From CAMDTE01 sp964504345 (GTDB lineage: Bacteria > Bacteroidota > Bacteroidia > Flavobacteriales > Schleiferiaceae): 64,000 nt of DNA. The notes under the pieces are model-generated. The model searched no databases. It saw nothing but the letters and a program-made list of their open reading frames with translations, and was not told the origin of the DNA. Shown here piece by piece: positions 6,562-14,297 of the stretch. Numbering within the stretch: the stretch's first letter is position 1; the number at the start of each line of letters is the position of its first letter. Position numbers and translations under genes: made by a program. The stretch is from the NCBI GenBank assembly GCA_964504345.1, contig CAZDDX010000001.1, forward strand, positions 434,001 to 498,000. The letters run 5' to 3'.

Positions 6562-7638
6562 TTATTCGGTTCCTTCCTTCAAGCGTTCCGCATTCTCAGC
6601 CACCTGAAGTTCTTCAATGAATTTATGAATTTGACCGTTCATGACCTCCGGCAAGTTGTATACCGTGAAGCCAATTCGGTGGTCCGTAACCCGCCCTTGG
6701 GGGTAATTGTAGGTTCGGATTTTGGCACTTCGATCGCCCGTGCTCACCAACGATTTTCGGTGTTCGGAAATGGCCTTGTCGCGTTCTGCGCGAGCTGCAT
6801 CCCAAATACGGGCGCGCAAAACCTTCAATGCTTGATCGTAGTTCTGGTGCTGGGAGCGACCGTCTTGGCACTCCACCACCGTGTTGGTGGGCAAGTGTGT
6901 TAAGCGGACACCAGATTCGGTTTTGTTCACGTGCTGTCCGCCAGCACCGCTGGAACGAAACGTGTCTTTCCGGATGTCTGTATCGTTGATCTGCACATCC
7001 AGTTCATCCGCTTCCGGCAAAACGGCAACCGTTGCGGCGGAGGTGTGTACGCGGCCTTGGCTTTCCGTCGCGGGAACACGCTGCACGCGGTGTACCCCAG
7101 ATTCGTACTTTAGGGTACCGTAGACCTCTTCTCCAGAAACCTCAACGCTGACTTCTTTGTACCCGCCCAGCGTGCCTTCGGTAGCCGACAAAACCGTGTA
7201 TTTCCAACCCTTCTCGTCCAAGAACCGGGCATACATACGAAAGAGGTCCGCTGCGAACAAGCCCGCTTCATCACCTCCTGTACCTGCGCGAATTTCCAAA
7301 ACTGCATTCTTTGCGTCTTCGGGATCCTTGGGAACCAGTAACTGTTTGATTTCCGCTTCCAAAACTTCCAATTCCGGCAGCAAACGGTCCAATTCGTCCT
7401 TGGCCATGGAGCGCAATTCCGAATCTTTCTCGTGCTGCAGCAAATCGCGCGCCTCCGTTTCGTTCTCCAGCAAACGCAAATACTTGGCACGCGCGTTCAC
7501 TACCGGCAAGAGGGTCTTGTATTCGCGATTTAGGCGAATAGCGCGCGGCGGATCCGCAGAAACCTCCGGCTGCATCAGCAAATCGTTGACCTCGTCGAAC
7601 CGTTGGGCCAACGCGTTTAATTTGTCTACAAAACTCAT
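6562..7638 (-). CDS. prfA: Peptide chain release factor 1
   Basis: Reads UAA and UAG stop codons and triggers peptide release. The 358-residue protein has the catalytic GGQ at 233-235 (SSGAGGQHVNKT) and the RF1-specific PAT stop-recognition motif at 189-191, which separates it from RF2. Its ATG overlaps the purM stop by 4 nt, so translation is coupled. Confidence 0.97.
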   Translation of the reverse strand: MSFVDKLNALAQRFDEVNDLLMQPEVSADPPRAIRLNREYKTLLPVVNARAKYLRLLENETEARDLLQHEKDSELRSMAKDELDRLLPELEVLEAEIKQLLVPKDPEDAKNAVLEIRAGTGGDEAGLFAADLFRMYARFLDEKGWKYTVLSATEGTLGGYKEVSVEVSGEEVYGTLKYESGVHRVQRVPATESQGRVHTSAATVAVLPEADELDVQINDTDIRKDTFRSSGAGGQHVNKTESGVRLTHLPTNTVVECQDGRSQHQNYDQALKVLRARIWDAARAERDKAISEHRKSLVSTGDRSAKIRTYNYPQGRVTDHRIGFTVYNLPEVMNGQIHKFIEELQVAENAERLKEGTE

Positions 7639-8819
7639 CCGCCGTAGCTAAAATTCCCGTGCGGGGTGCGCAGCTCCAGCGATGCCTTAGCGCCCGATGG
7701 GGCCTCCTCTACCCGACCTACAATTTGAGCCGCAATGCCAAATTTATGCGCTGCTGCTAGGGCCGCGGGTGCGTCCTCAGGAGCTAGGTAAATTTCCATG
7801 CGGTGGCCCATGTTGAACACCTGGTACATTTCGTTCCACGGTGTACCGGACTCTTTTTGAATGGTTTCAAACAACACCGGCACGGGAAACAATTGATCCT
7901 TCACCACATGCACTCCTTCCACAAAATGCAGAACTTTCGTCTGACCACCACCGGAACAGTGCACCATGCCGTGCACCGCGGAGCGGTGGGTGGCCAGTAA
8001 TTCTTTTACAACGGGGGCGTACGTACGCGTAGGGCTCAAAACCAAGTGACCCGCGTCCAGTGGGGACCCAGCAACGGAATCGGTCAATCCGTACGAGCCG
8101 GTGTAGACCAATGACGGATCCACTTCGGGCGCAAAACTCTCCGGATACCTCGCGGCCAATTCCTTTTTGAAAACGTCGTGCCGGGCAGAGGTCAAACCGT
8201 TGGAGCCCATGCCGCCGTTGTACGAATCCTCGTAGGACGCTTGGCCGTCGGAGGCCCATCCCACAATGACGTCCCCGGGACGAATTCTGGAGTTATCGAT
8301 GACCTCGTCCCGACGCATGCGTGCCACCACCGTGGAATCCACCACAACGGTCCGAACCAAATCGCCCAAATCCGCGGTTTCTCCGCCCGTGGAGCGGATG
8401 TCGATTCCCAACCCGCGCAATTCTTCCAACAGCGTTTCGGTACCACCAATCAAGGCAGAAATAACTTCTCCGGGGATGCGCGCCTTGTTGCGACCGATGG
8501 TACTGCTGACCAAAATGGGACCCAAAGCGCCTACGCACAACAAGTCGTCCAGATTCATGACCAGGGCATCTTGCGCAATGCCCTTCCAAACCGACAAATC
8601 GCCTGTTTCTTTCCATACAAGATAAGCCAAGGAACTCTTGGTTCCGGCGCCGTCGGCGTGCATCACCAAACAGTGCTCTTCCGACCCCGTTAAATCATCT
8701 GGGACGATTTTACAGAAAGCTTTGGGAAACAATCCTTTATCCAAATGCGCAATGGCGCGATGGACTTCTTCTTTGCCGGAAGACACTCCCCGGCCGGCAT
8801 AACGCGCACTTTGCTCCAT
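7635..8819 (-). CDS. purM: Phosphoribosylformylglycinamidine cyclo-ligase (AIR synthetase)
   Basis: Purine synthesis enzyme that closes FGAM to AIR using ATP. The 394-residue protein is the longer Bacteroidota form. Visible motifs are MHADGAGTKSSLAY near 53-66, NLDDLLCVGA near 89-98, STGGETADLGD near 143-153 and MGSNGLTSARH near 204-214. It is the first gene of the purM-prfA-pyrF-reductase operon. A TACCTTTG box ends only 5 nt before the ATG, so its transcript is probably leaderless. Confidence 0.97.
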   Translation of the reverse strand: MEQSARYAGRGVSSGKEEVHRAIAHLDKGLFPKAFCKIVPDDLTGSEEHCLVMHADGAGTKSSLAYLVWKETGDLSVWKGIAQDALVMNLDDLLCVGALGPILVSSTIGRNKARIPGEVISALIGGTETLLEELRGLGIDIRSTGGETADLGDLVRTVVVDSTVVARMRRDEVIDNSRIRPGDVIVGWASDGQASYEDSYNGGMGSNGLTSARHDVFKKELAARYPESFAPEVDPSLVYTGSYGLTDSVAGSPLDAGHLVLSPTRTYAPVVKELLATHRSAVHGMVHCSGGGQTKVLHFVEGVHVVKDQLFPVPVLFETIQKESGTPWNEMYQVFNMGHRMEIYLAPEDAPAALAAAHKFGIAAQIVGRVEEAPSGAKASLELRTPHGNFSYGG

Positions 8820-8824
8820 GGGCG

Positions 8825-8832
8825 CAAAGGTA
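8825..8832 (-). promoter_or_regulatory. -7 box of the purM operon, adjacent to the start codon
   Basis: Minus-strand TACCTTTG matches TAnnTTTG and lies 5 nt before the purM ATG. The predicted start of transcription falls at or within a few nt of the start codon. Confidence 0.7.
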
Positions 8833-8843
8833 CGGCTTGTCCC

Positions 8844-11582
8844 TTACTTCACGCGGATGTACATGCCGGGCAACAAGTCGTCTTCGATGTCTGGATTCAG
8901 GGCCTTAAGCTCCTTCTCCTTCAACTCCAACGCCTTGGCAATGGATCCCCACGTTTCCTCGTACTGAACCAAACGATTGGACGCATCAAACTCTGCGTAA
9001 TCGCCGCCCAAAGTCACTTTTAACTTCATGCCTGGGAAAACGCGAACTCCGCGCAATCCACCGTTCAGCTTCTTCAAATCGGTGATGGTCAAGGAGGTAT
9101 TGCGGCAGATGGTGGTGAAGTTGTCTTTGTCGCCAACCGTGTAGAATTCTCCTTTCGGTGCGACTTTTACTTTCTTGGCTTCTTCAGCTGCCAAAGAAGC
9201 CGCATCCATTTCCTGCGCAGGATCGTACGGCGGGGCGTAGTCGTCGCGCACCACTTTAAAGTCCGTCCGACGGTTGATCTGGTGGGCTACCTCTTGTTTG
9301 GCCGCAGGCAATGTCTTGATGAACCGTTCGCTCAGGGCCGTGCCGGCGATAAAATCAGCTGCACCGTACCCTTTGTACCCCTCCGGGATGGAGAAGGGCT
9401 CTTTCTCGCCCATGCCCACGGCACCCAAGCGGTCTGCCTTAATGCCTTTTGAAATCAAGTAGTCCACACAAGACTGTGCTCGATTTTGCGACAGCACTTG
9501 GTTCTTCTCATCGGTATCGCGGAAGTCCGTGTGCGAACGCAACTCAATAGCGATGTTTGGATTGGCCAACAAAATCTTGTAAACCGAATCCAATGCAGCT
9601 TTGGATTCCGGACGCAACTCCCACTTCGCCAAGTCAAAAAAGACGTTGGGCAACACAATTGGAACCTCAATGGGGTCCATTTTTCCGGCAAACGTCATCG
9701 TGTGCAGGTAGGTGTTTTTGTCGTCTTGATAAGCGTACTTGTCCAAAGCAAGAGCTACCGTGTTGGTGGTACCGCTTGCATTCAAAAATTTCTTTTTCTC
9801 CAAAGAAAAAGAATACGTCACATCGCCACTCAGTTTATCGGATTCGTATTCAAACGTCCCTTCCTTGCTCGTGACCAACGTATGCGTGAATCCATCCGAA
9901 CCGACGATTTTAACGCTCGCCGCAGCAATCGGACGACCCGTTTTTGAGGACACCACACTGCCCTGAATTTTGTACGTCAGCGGTACTTCGTAAAAAGTCC
10001 AAACATCGTATCCGCCCTTACCTCCGTCGCGGTTGGAGATGAAATAACCGTCTTGCAGGCCGCCCGGACGGAGCACGAAGTTGATGTCGTCGTTCTTGGA
10101 ATTGATGGGGAAACGCAGGTTTTCGGGTTCGCCACTGGGCAAACCGTCGGCGCCTAATTCCACGCGGAACAAGTCCATTCCGCCCATTCCTGGCAAACCG
10201 TCGGAGGAAAAATAAAGGAAACCATCGTCGTGAACGAAGGGGAACAGTTCGTCACCGGAGGTGTTGACCGCGTCGCCCAAGTTGACGGGCGTACCCCATT
10301 TCTTTTTGCGCTTGTCGTATTTGGCTACCCACAAATCTTTACCACCCTTATTTCCGTCCAAATCACCTGCGAAATAGAGCATTTGATCGTCCGAAGAAAT
10401 ACTGGGATGGCCGACGCTCTTGGAAGAATCTGAGGTAAAAACAATCGGCTCTGGAGCGCTCCACGCCACTCCCATTCGCTTGGTTTCGTAGATGGCGCAG
10501 CCCAACTGGGCGCGTTTGACGTCCATGCAACGGGTAAAGTACAATGTGCGGCGGCGGCTGTCGTACGCAGCGGCACCTTCGTGGTCAGCAGAATTAAGCG
10601 GCTCTGGCATCAGAACAGGCGCGCTGAACACTTGGTCCTTAGCGGCTTTTGGATTTGGTTTGGTTTTCGCTCCGCGCTTAGCCTTGGGCGCACCGGCGGG
10701 CGCTTGACGTTGGGCGGTGTAGAGGTCTGCAAAAAATTCACCCGTCCAACCGTCTTGGCGTTTGGTCAATCCACCTTCGCGGAAGGAAGTAAAGAGCAAC
10801 TCCTCGTAAGTGTCTGGTTTACCCGAAAAGGACAACCCTACCTCGTGGAAACGGGAGTTGACCGAACCTAAGTTGCCAACTTGGTACCGCGTCAATGCTT
10901 TTTTCCAATCCATGGCATCCTTACACGATTGAACCCCGCGTGGCCCTCTTGGGTCTCCCGGTACTTGCTTGGTGTAGTCTTGATAGGCAACCAATGCTTC
11001 TTCGTACTCATCCAAGGCTTTGTGCATGTCAGCCATCACCAACAGGACACTTAAATCCTTATAACCCAACTTGATTGCTCGTACGTACTGGGCATTGGCT
11101 TCCTTGTACCGACGAGTCCATCGGTAGCTTTCGCCCAAGCGAAAGGCAACATCGGCCTTGTCCGAACGAGATTTTACTTTGGAAAATCCTTTCTTGTAAA
11201 GTGGTATGGCCTTAAAGTATTCTTTAGCTGCATAGTAATCGTCTGCGTCACGCAAAATCCTGGGACGCTTCACCTTCTCAGCTTTCGCAGCTTTCTGAGC
11301 TTGAGCTCGTTGTGCGGGGGTCAGCTCCTTTTCTTTGGGCGCCGCAACTTCTTTAACCGACTGAGCAGAATTTGCCTTGCCGGAATCCTTACCCTTGGCT
11401 GCAGGGGCCACAACAGGTTTTTTGGGATCGGTTTTAGTGCCCGACGACTTAGTTGTAGCGGGCGTAACCGTTGTTTTGGCAGCAGATTTAGCCGCAGGCT
11501 TAGAAACGGTTTGGCCCCAGGCCAAAACCGGTAAAATTGCCAAAAACAAGATAAAGGAAGACAGACGGGACGTCGGAATCAT
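8844..11582 (-). CDS. PorE-like outer-membrane OmpA protein with TPR, beta-propeller and LysM repeats
   Basis: Secreted 912-residue envelope protein. In order: signal peptide (about 1-24), Lys/Ala/Thr-rich linker to about 105, TPR-like helices (about 110-220), a WD40/PD40-type propeller (about 235-510, with repeats such as GHPSISSDDQMLYFAGD), a carboxypeptidase-regulatory-like fold (about 525-600), an OmpA peptidoglycan-binding domain (about 635-760; IELRSHTDFRD) and two C-terminal LysM-like units (about 805-912). The TPR-propeller-CRD-OmpA order is that of PorE, a type IX secretion component; the LysM tail is extra. Start chosen at the ATG at 11582, just before the signal peptide. Confidence 0.82.
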   Translation of the reverse strand: MIPTSRLSSFILFLAILPVLAWGQTVSKPAAKSAAKTTVTPATTKSSGTKTDPKKPVVAPAAKGKDSGKANSAQSVKEVAAPKEKELTPAQRAQAQKAAKAEKVKRPRILRDADDYYAAKEYFKAIPLYKKGFSKVKSRSDKADVAFRLGESYRWTRRYKEANAQYVRAIKLGYKDLSVLLVMADMHKALDEYEEALVAYQDYTKQVPGDPRGPRGVQSCKDAMDWKKALTRYQVGNLGSVNSRFHEVGLSFSGKPDTYEELLFTSFREGGLTKRQDGWTGEFFADLYTAQRQAPAGAPKAKRGAKTKPNPKAAKDQVFSAPVLMPEPLNSADHEGAAAYDSRRRTLYFTRCMDVKRAQLGCAIYETKRMGVAWSAPEPIVFTSDSSKSVGHPSISSDDQMLYFAGDLDGNKGGKDLWVAKYDKRKKKWGTPVNLGDAVNTSGDELFPFVHDDGFLYFSSDGLPGMGGMDLFRVELGADGLPSGEPENLRFPINSKNDDINFVLRPGGLQDGYFISNRDGGKGGYDVWTFYEVPLTYKIQGSVVSSKTGRPIAAASVKIVGSDGFTHTLVTSKEGTFEYESDKLSGDVTYSFSLEKKKFLNASGTTNTVALALDKYAYQDDKNTYLHTMTFAGKMDPIEVPIVLPNVFFDLAKWELRPESKAALDSVYKILLANPNIAIELRSHTDFRDTDEKNQVLSQNRAQSCVDYLISKGIKADRLGAVGMGEKEPFSIPEGYKGYGAADFIAGTALSERFIKTLPAAKQEVAHQINRRTDFKVVRDDYAPPYDPAQEMDAASLAAEEAKKVKVAPKGEFYTVGDKDNFTTICRNTSLTITDLKKLNGGLRGVRVFPGMKLKVTLGGDYAEFDASNRLVQYEETWGSIAKALELKEKELKALNPDIEDDLLPGMYIRVK

Positions 11583-11622
11583 AGCGTTGACCAATGGGTA
11601 TACAAAAGGCTAAAATAGCAAA

Positions 11623-11657
11623 TAAAAATCCCCCAAGCCATAACGACTGGGGGATTT
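11623..11657 (-). terminator. Intrinsic terminator of glnN
   Basis: Minus-strand hairpin with 10-bp arms AAATCCCCCA and TGGGGGATTT, an 12-nt loop, then TTATT. It lies 21 nt after the glnN stop. Confidence 0.85.
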
Positions 11658-11678
11658 CTTTTCTGTTCAGGCTTTAAC

Positions 11679-13868
11679 TCAACGCGCGTAAAGCATTTCG
11701 CGGTACTTGGGAAGTGGCCAAAGAGCATTATCTACGGACAATTCCAATTTATCCACGTGGTAGCGGATGGTCTCAAAATGAGGTTTAACGGTATCGCAGT
11801 AGGCTATGGCACGCGCTTCTGGATCCTCAATTTTGTTTGCTACTTTCCGCGCTTCCGTCATGGCGTCAACCTCGGTAGTCAAAATATGGATTCGGTTGCC
11901 CAGCTCGGTCACCAAGTCCATTTGTGGCTTAGCCAACTGCGCAAACATCTTTTCGTCGTAGAGGGATTTGAGCTTCAACGCACCTTCCGCTACCTGAGCT
12001 TGGTAGGCCATGGCCGTAGGAAGAATATGGTTGGTCACCAAATCGCCCAAAGTGCGGCTTTCGATTTGAATTTTCTTGAAGTAATCCTCCAGCAATATGT
12101 CGTAGCGAGCCTCCAACTCAACTTGGTTCAAGATATTCAGCTTCTCAAACAATGCTTTTGACGATTCGGATACGTAGGCCTTCAATGCACGGGGGGTATC
12201 CGGCAAATTGCTCAATCCACGCTTGGCCGCTTCGTTCTTCCAATCATCGGAGTAACCATCACCTTCAAATCGAACCTTGTGGGACGTGGAGATGAGGTCG
12301 CGGAGTACATTGAAAAGGGCGTCGTCCTTTTTCAAGCCCTGCTCAATCAAGGAATCCACGGACTTCTTGAACTCAAAAAGCTGATTGGCAACAATGGTAT
12401 TCAATACCGTCATGGACTGGGCGCAGTTCGCCGAAGACCCTACCGCGCGGAACTCAAATTTATTGCCTGTAAACGCGAAGGGAGAGGTTCTGTTGCGGTC
12501 CGTGTTGTCCAGCAAGATCTCGGGGATCTTGCCCACTACGTTTAATTTTAGCTCGGTTTTTTGTTCCGGACTCAACTTTCCATTCTCTACTTTCTCCAAT
12601 TCGTCCAGCACGGCACTCAGCTGCTGCCCCAAGAATACGGAAATAATGGCCGGAGGTGCTTCGTTGGCCCCCAAGCGGTGATCATTGCTGGCAGACGCGA
12701 TTGAGGCACGCAGAAGGTCTGCGTGGCGATCCACCGCCACAATGGCGTTCACAAAAAACGTCAAGAACTGCAAATTGCGCTTGGGCGTCTTGCCGGGCGA
12801 CAACAAGTTCGTTCCGGTGTTGGTTGCCAAAGACCAGTTGTTGTGCTTGCCGGAACCGTTGATGCCCGCAAAAGGTTTTTCGTGCATCAACACGCGGAAA
12901 TTGTGACGGCGCGCCACTTTCTCCAACAAATCCATGAACAAAGAATTGTGGTCTACCGCAACGTTGGCTTCCTCAAAAATGGGCGCAAACTCAAACTGCG
13001 CGGGAGCTACCTCGTTGTGACGGGTCTTGACCGGTATGCCCAACAGGTGCGATTCGTATTCCACCTCGCGCATGAATTGCATCACCCGCTCCGGGATGGA
13101 ACCGAAGTAGTGATCCTCCAATTGCTGACCCTTGGCCGGGCTGTGGCCAACCAAGGTTCTGCCGGTCATCACCAAATCCGGACGAGCAACGAAATAGGCC
13201 GAATCTACCAAGAAATACTCCTGCTCCCAACCAAGGGTGGCGTGAACCTTGGTCACGTTGCGGTCGAAGTACTGACAAACTTGGGTGGCTGCTTGGTCCA
13301 CAACCTGGAGGGCACGCAACAGAGGTGTTTTATAGTCCAGCGCCTCGCCGGTGTAGGAAACGAATACGGTTGGAATGCACAGCGTGTCGTTCATGATGAA
13401 CGCCGGCGAACTGGGATCCCAGGCCGTGTAGCCGCGCGCCTCAAAGGTGTTGCGAATGCCGCCGTTGGGGAACGAAGATGCGTCCGGCTCTTGCTGAACC
13501 AGCATGGCGCCGTTGAATTTCTCAATGGCCCGACCGTCCTCGGTGGGCTCAAAAAAGGCGTCGTGCTTTTCAGCGGTGGCACCCGTCAAGGGTTGGAACC
13601 AGTGCGTGTAGTGCATGGCGTCCTTGCTCATGGCCCAGGCCTTCATGGCAGAAGCGATTTGATCCGCCATGGAACGATCAATTTTGGAACCGTGTTCCAT
13701 CGCACCGCGCACGGCAACATACGCTTCCTTGGTCAGGAACTCGCGCATGGCTTTGTCGTTGAATACGTTGGACCCGTAGTACTCAGACGATTTTTTGAAC
13801 GGTGCTTTGAATTCGACCGGCTTGCGGTTGAGGGTTTCAGCCAACCCCATGAAACGAACGGTAGCCAT
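11679..13868 (-). CDS. glnN: Glutamine synthetase type III
   Basis: Makes glutamine from glutamate, ammonia and ATP. The 729-residue length and sequence mark GSIII, the large form common in Bacteroidota, rather than GSI. Visible signature segments include TRHNEVAPAQFEFAP and GINGSGKHNNWSL in the catalytic core, and NRTSPFAFTGNKFEFR, which carries ATP and glutamate ligands. It forms a single-gene unit: own promoter at 13880-13900 and own terminator at 11623-11657. No GlnB or AmtB gene lies next to it. Confidence 0.97.
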   Translation of the reverse strand: MATVRFMGLAETLNRKPVEFKAPFKKSSEYYGSNVFNDKAMREFLTKEAYVAVRGAMEHGSKIDRSMADQIASAMKAWAMSKDAMHYTHWFQPLTGATAEKHDAFFEPTEDGRAIEKFNGAMLVQQEPDASSFPNGGIRNTFEARGYTAWDPSSPAFIMNDTLCIPTVFVSYTGEALDYKTPLLRALQVVDQAATQVCQYFDRNVTKVHATLGWEQEYFLVDSAYFVARPDLVMTGRTLVGHSPAKGQQLEDHYFGSIPERVMQFMREVEYESHLLGIPVKTRHNEVAPAQFEFAPIFEEANVAVDHNSLFMDLLEKVARRHNFRVLMHEKPFAGINGSGKHNNWSLATNTGTNLLSPGKTPKRNLQFLTFFVNAIVAVDRHADLLRASIASASNDHRLGANEAPPAIISVFLGQQLSAVLDELEKVENGKLSPEQKTELKLNVVGKIPEILLDNTDRNRTSPFAFTGNKFEFRAVGSSANCAQSMTVLNTIVANQLFEFKKSVDSLIEQGLKKDDALFNVLRDLISTSHKVRFEGDGYSDDWKNEAAKRGLSNLPDTPRALKAYVSESSKALFEKLNILNQVELEARYDILLEDYFKKIQIESRTLGDLVTNHILPTAMAYQAQVAEGALKLKSLYDEKMFAQLAKPQMDLVTELGNRIHILTTEVDAMTEARKVANKIEDPEARAIAYCDTVKPHFETIRYHVDKLELSVDNALWPLPKYREMLYAR

Positions 13869-13879
13869 AAATGATTTAT

Positions 13880-13900
13880 TTTCTGCAAAATTAGCAGAAA
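13880..13900 (-). promoter_or_regulatory. glnN -7 box enclosed by a perfect inverted repeat
   Basis: Minus-strand TAATTTTG (13893-13886) fits TAnnTTTG. It lies between TTTCTGC (13880-13886) and its exact complement GCAGAAA (13894-13900), 7 nt apart. The layout resembles an operator that would block the promoter when bound. Leader length to the ATG is about 17 nt. That it is a repressor site is inference. Confidence 0.6.
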
Positions 13901-13939
13901 GTGGTCAATTAGACTCGTAAAAATGTATTTTTTATCAAC

Positions 13940-13962
13940 ACCCCCCATCAGTAAAGGGGGGT
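13940..13962 (-). other. Poly-C/poly-G hairpin after the Tat gene
   Basis: ACCCCCC at 13940-13946 can pair with GGGGGGT at 13956-13962. It follows the Tat subunit stop on the minus strand but lacks a clear T-run, so it is at best a weak terminator or an RNA-end stabiliser. Confidence 0.35.
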
Positions 13963-13972
13963 AATTGTTAAA

Positions 13973-14233
13973 TTATTCTCTTTTTACCGCATCAACCACC
14001 TCATTGAGGGTGGTCTTGGCATCCTGGACGGTGGTTTTTAATTCAGAAATCGCCGAATCCTTCTCAGCGGCATCCGCGATCTCGCGTTTGATTTCGTTGG
14101 ATGCGTTGCGCACCGTCTTAATGGCCTTGGCCAAGCCACGCGCCACTTCCGGAATGCGCTTGGGGCCCAGCACAAATAGGGCCACCAGGAGCACCACCGT
14201 CAATTCGCCACCGCTAATGAATAAGAATTGCAT
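13973..14233 (-). CDS. Twin-arginine translocase subunit, TatA/TatB family
   Basis: An 86-residue single-span protein of the Tat pathway, which exports folded proteins. It starts MQFLFISGGELTVVLLVALF, with Glu10 inside the membrane helix, followed by the VLGPKRIP hinge, an amphipathic helix and a charged, coiled tail. Glu in the helix and GPKRIP are more TatB-like than TatA-like, but Bacteroidota proteins of this type are not cleanly split. The start ATG at 14233 is preceded by a -7 box with only 4 nt between, so the mRNA should be leaderless. Confidence 0.85.
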   Translation of the reverse strand: MQFLFISGGELTVVLLVALFVLGPKRIPEVARGLAKAIKTVRNASNEIKREIADAAEKDSAISELKTTVQDAKTTLNEVVDAVKRE

Positions 14234-14237
14234 AGGA

Positions 14238-14245
14238 CAAAAATA
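14238..14245 (-). promoter_or_regulatory. -7 box of the Tat subunit gene, adjacent to the start codon
   Basis: Minus-strand TATTTTTG fits TAnnTTTG and lies 4 nt before the ATG. It overlaps the T-run of the secDF terminator, so one gene's terminator tail doubles as the next gene's promoter. Confidence 0.6.
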
Positions 14246-14275
14246 CAACAGGGCCGCCCGATGGGCGGCCCTGTT
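14242..14275 (-). terminator. Intrinsic terminator of secDF
   Basis: Perfect 13-bp stem AACAGGGCCGCCC (14247-14259) and its complement (14263-14275) with a 3-nt loop, followed on the minus strand by GTATTTTTG. It starts 22 nt after the secDF stop. Confidence 0.9.
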
Positions 14276-14297
14276 CAAAATAAACCAGTATCTATTA

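Noticed and set aside
12723..13874. A 383-codon open frame antisense to glnN
   Set aside because: No recognisable protein pattern; it mirrors the strongly conserved GSIII gene on the other strand and comes from codon bias in GC-rich DNA.
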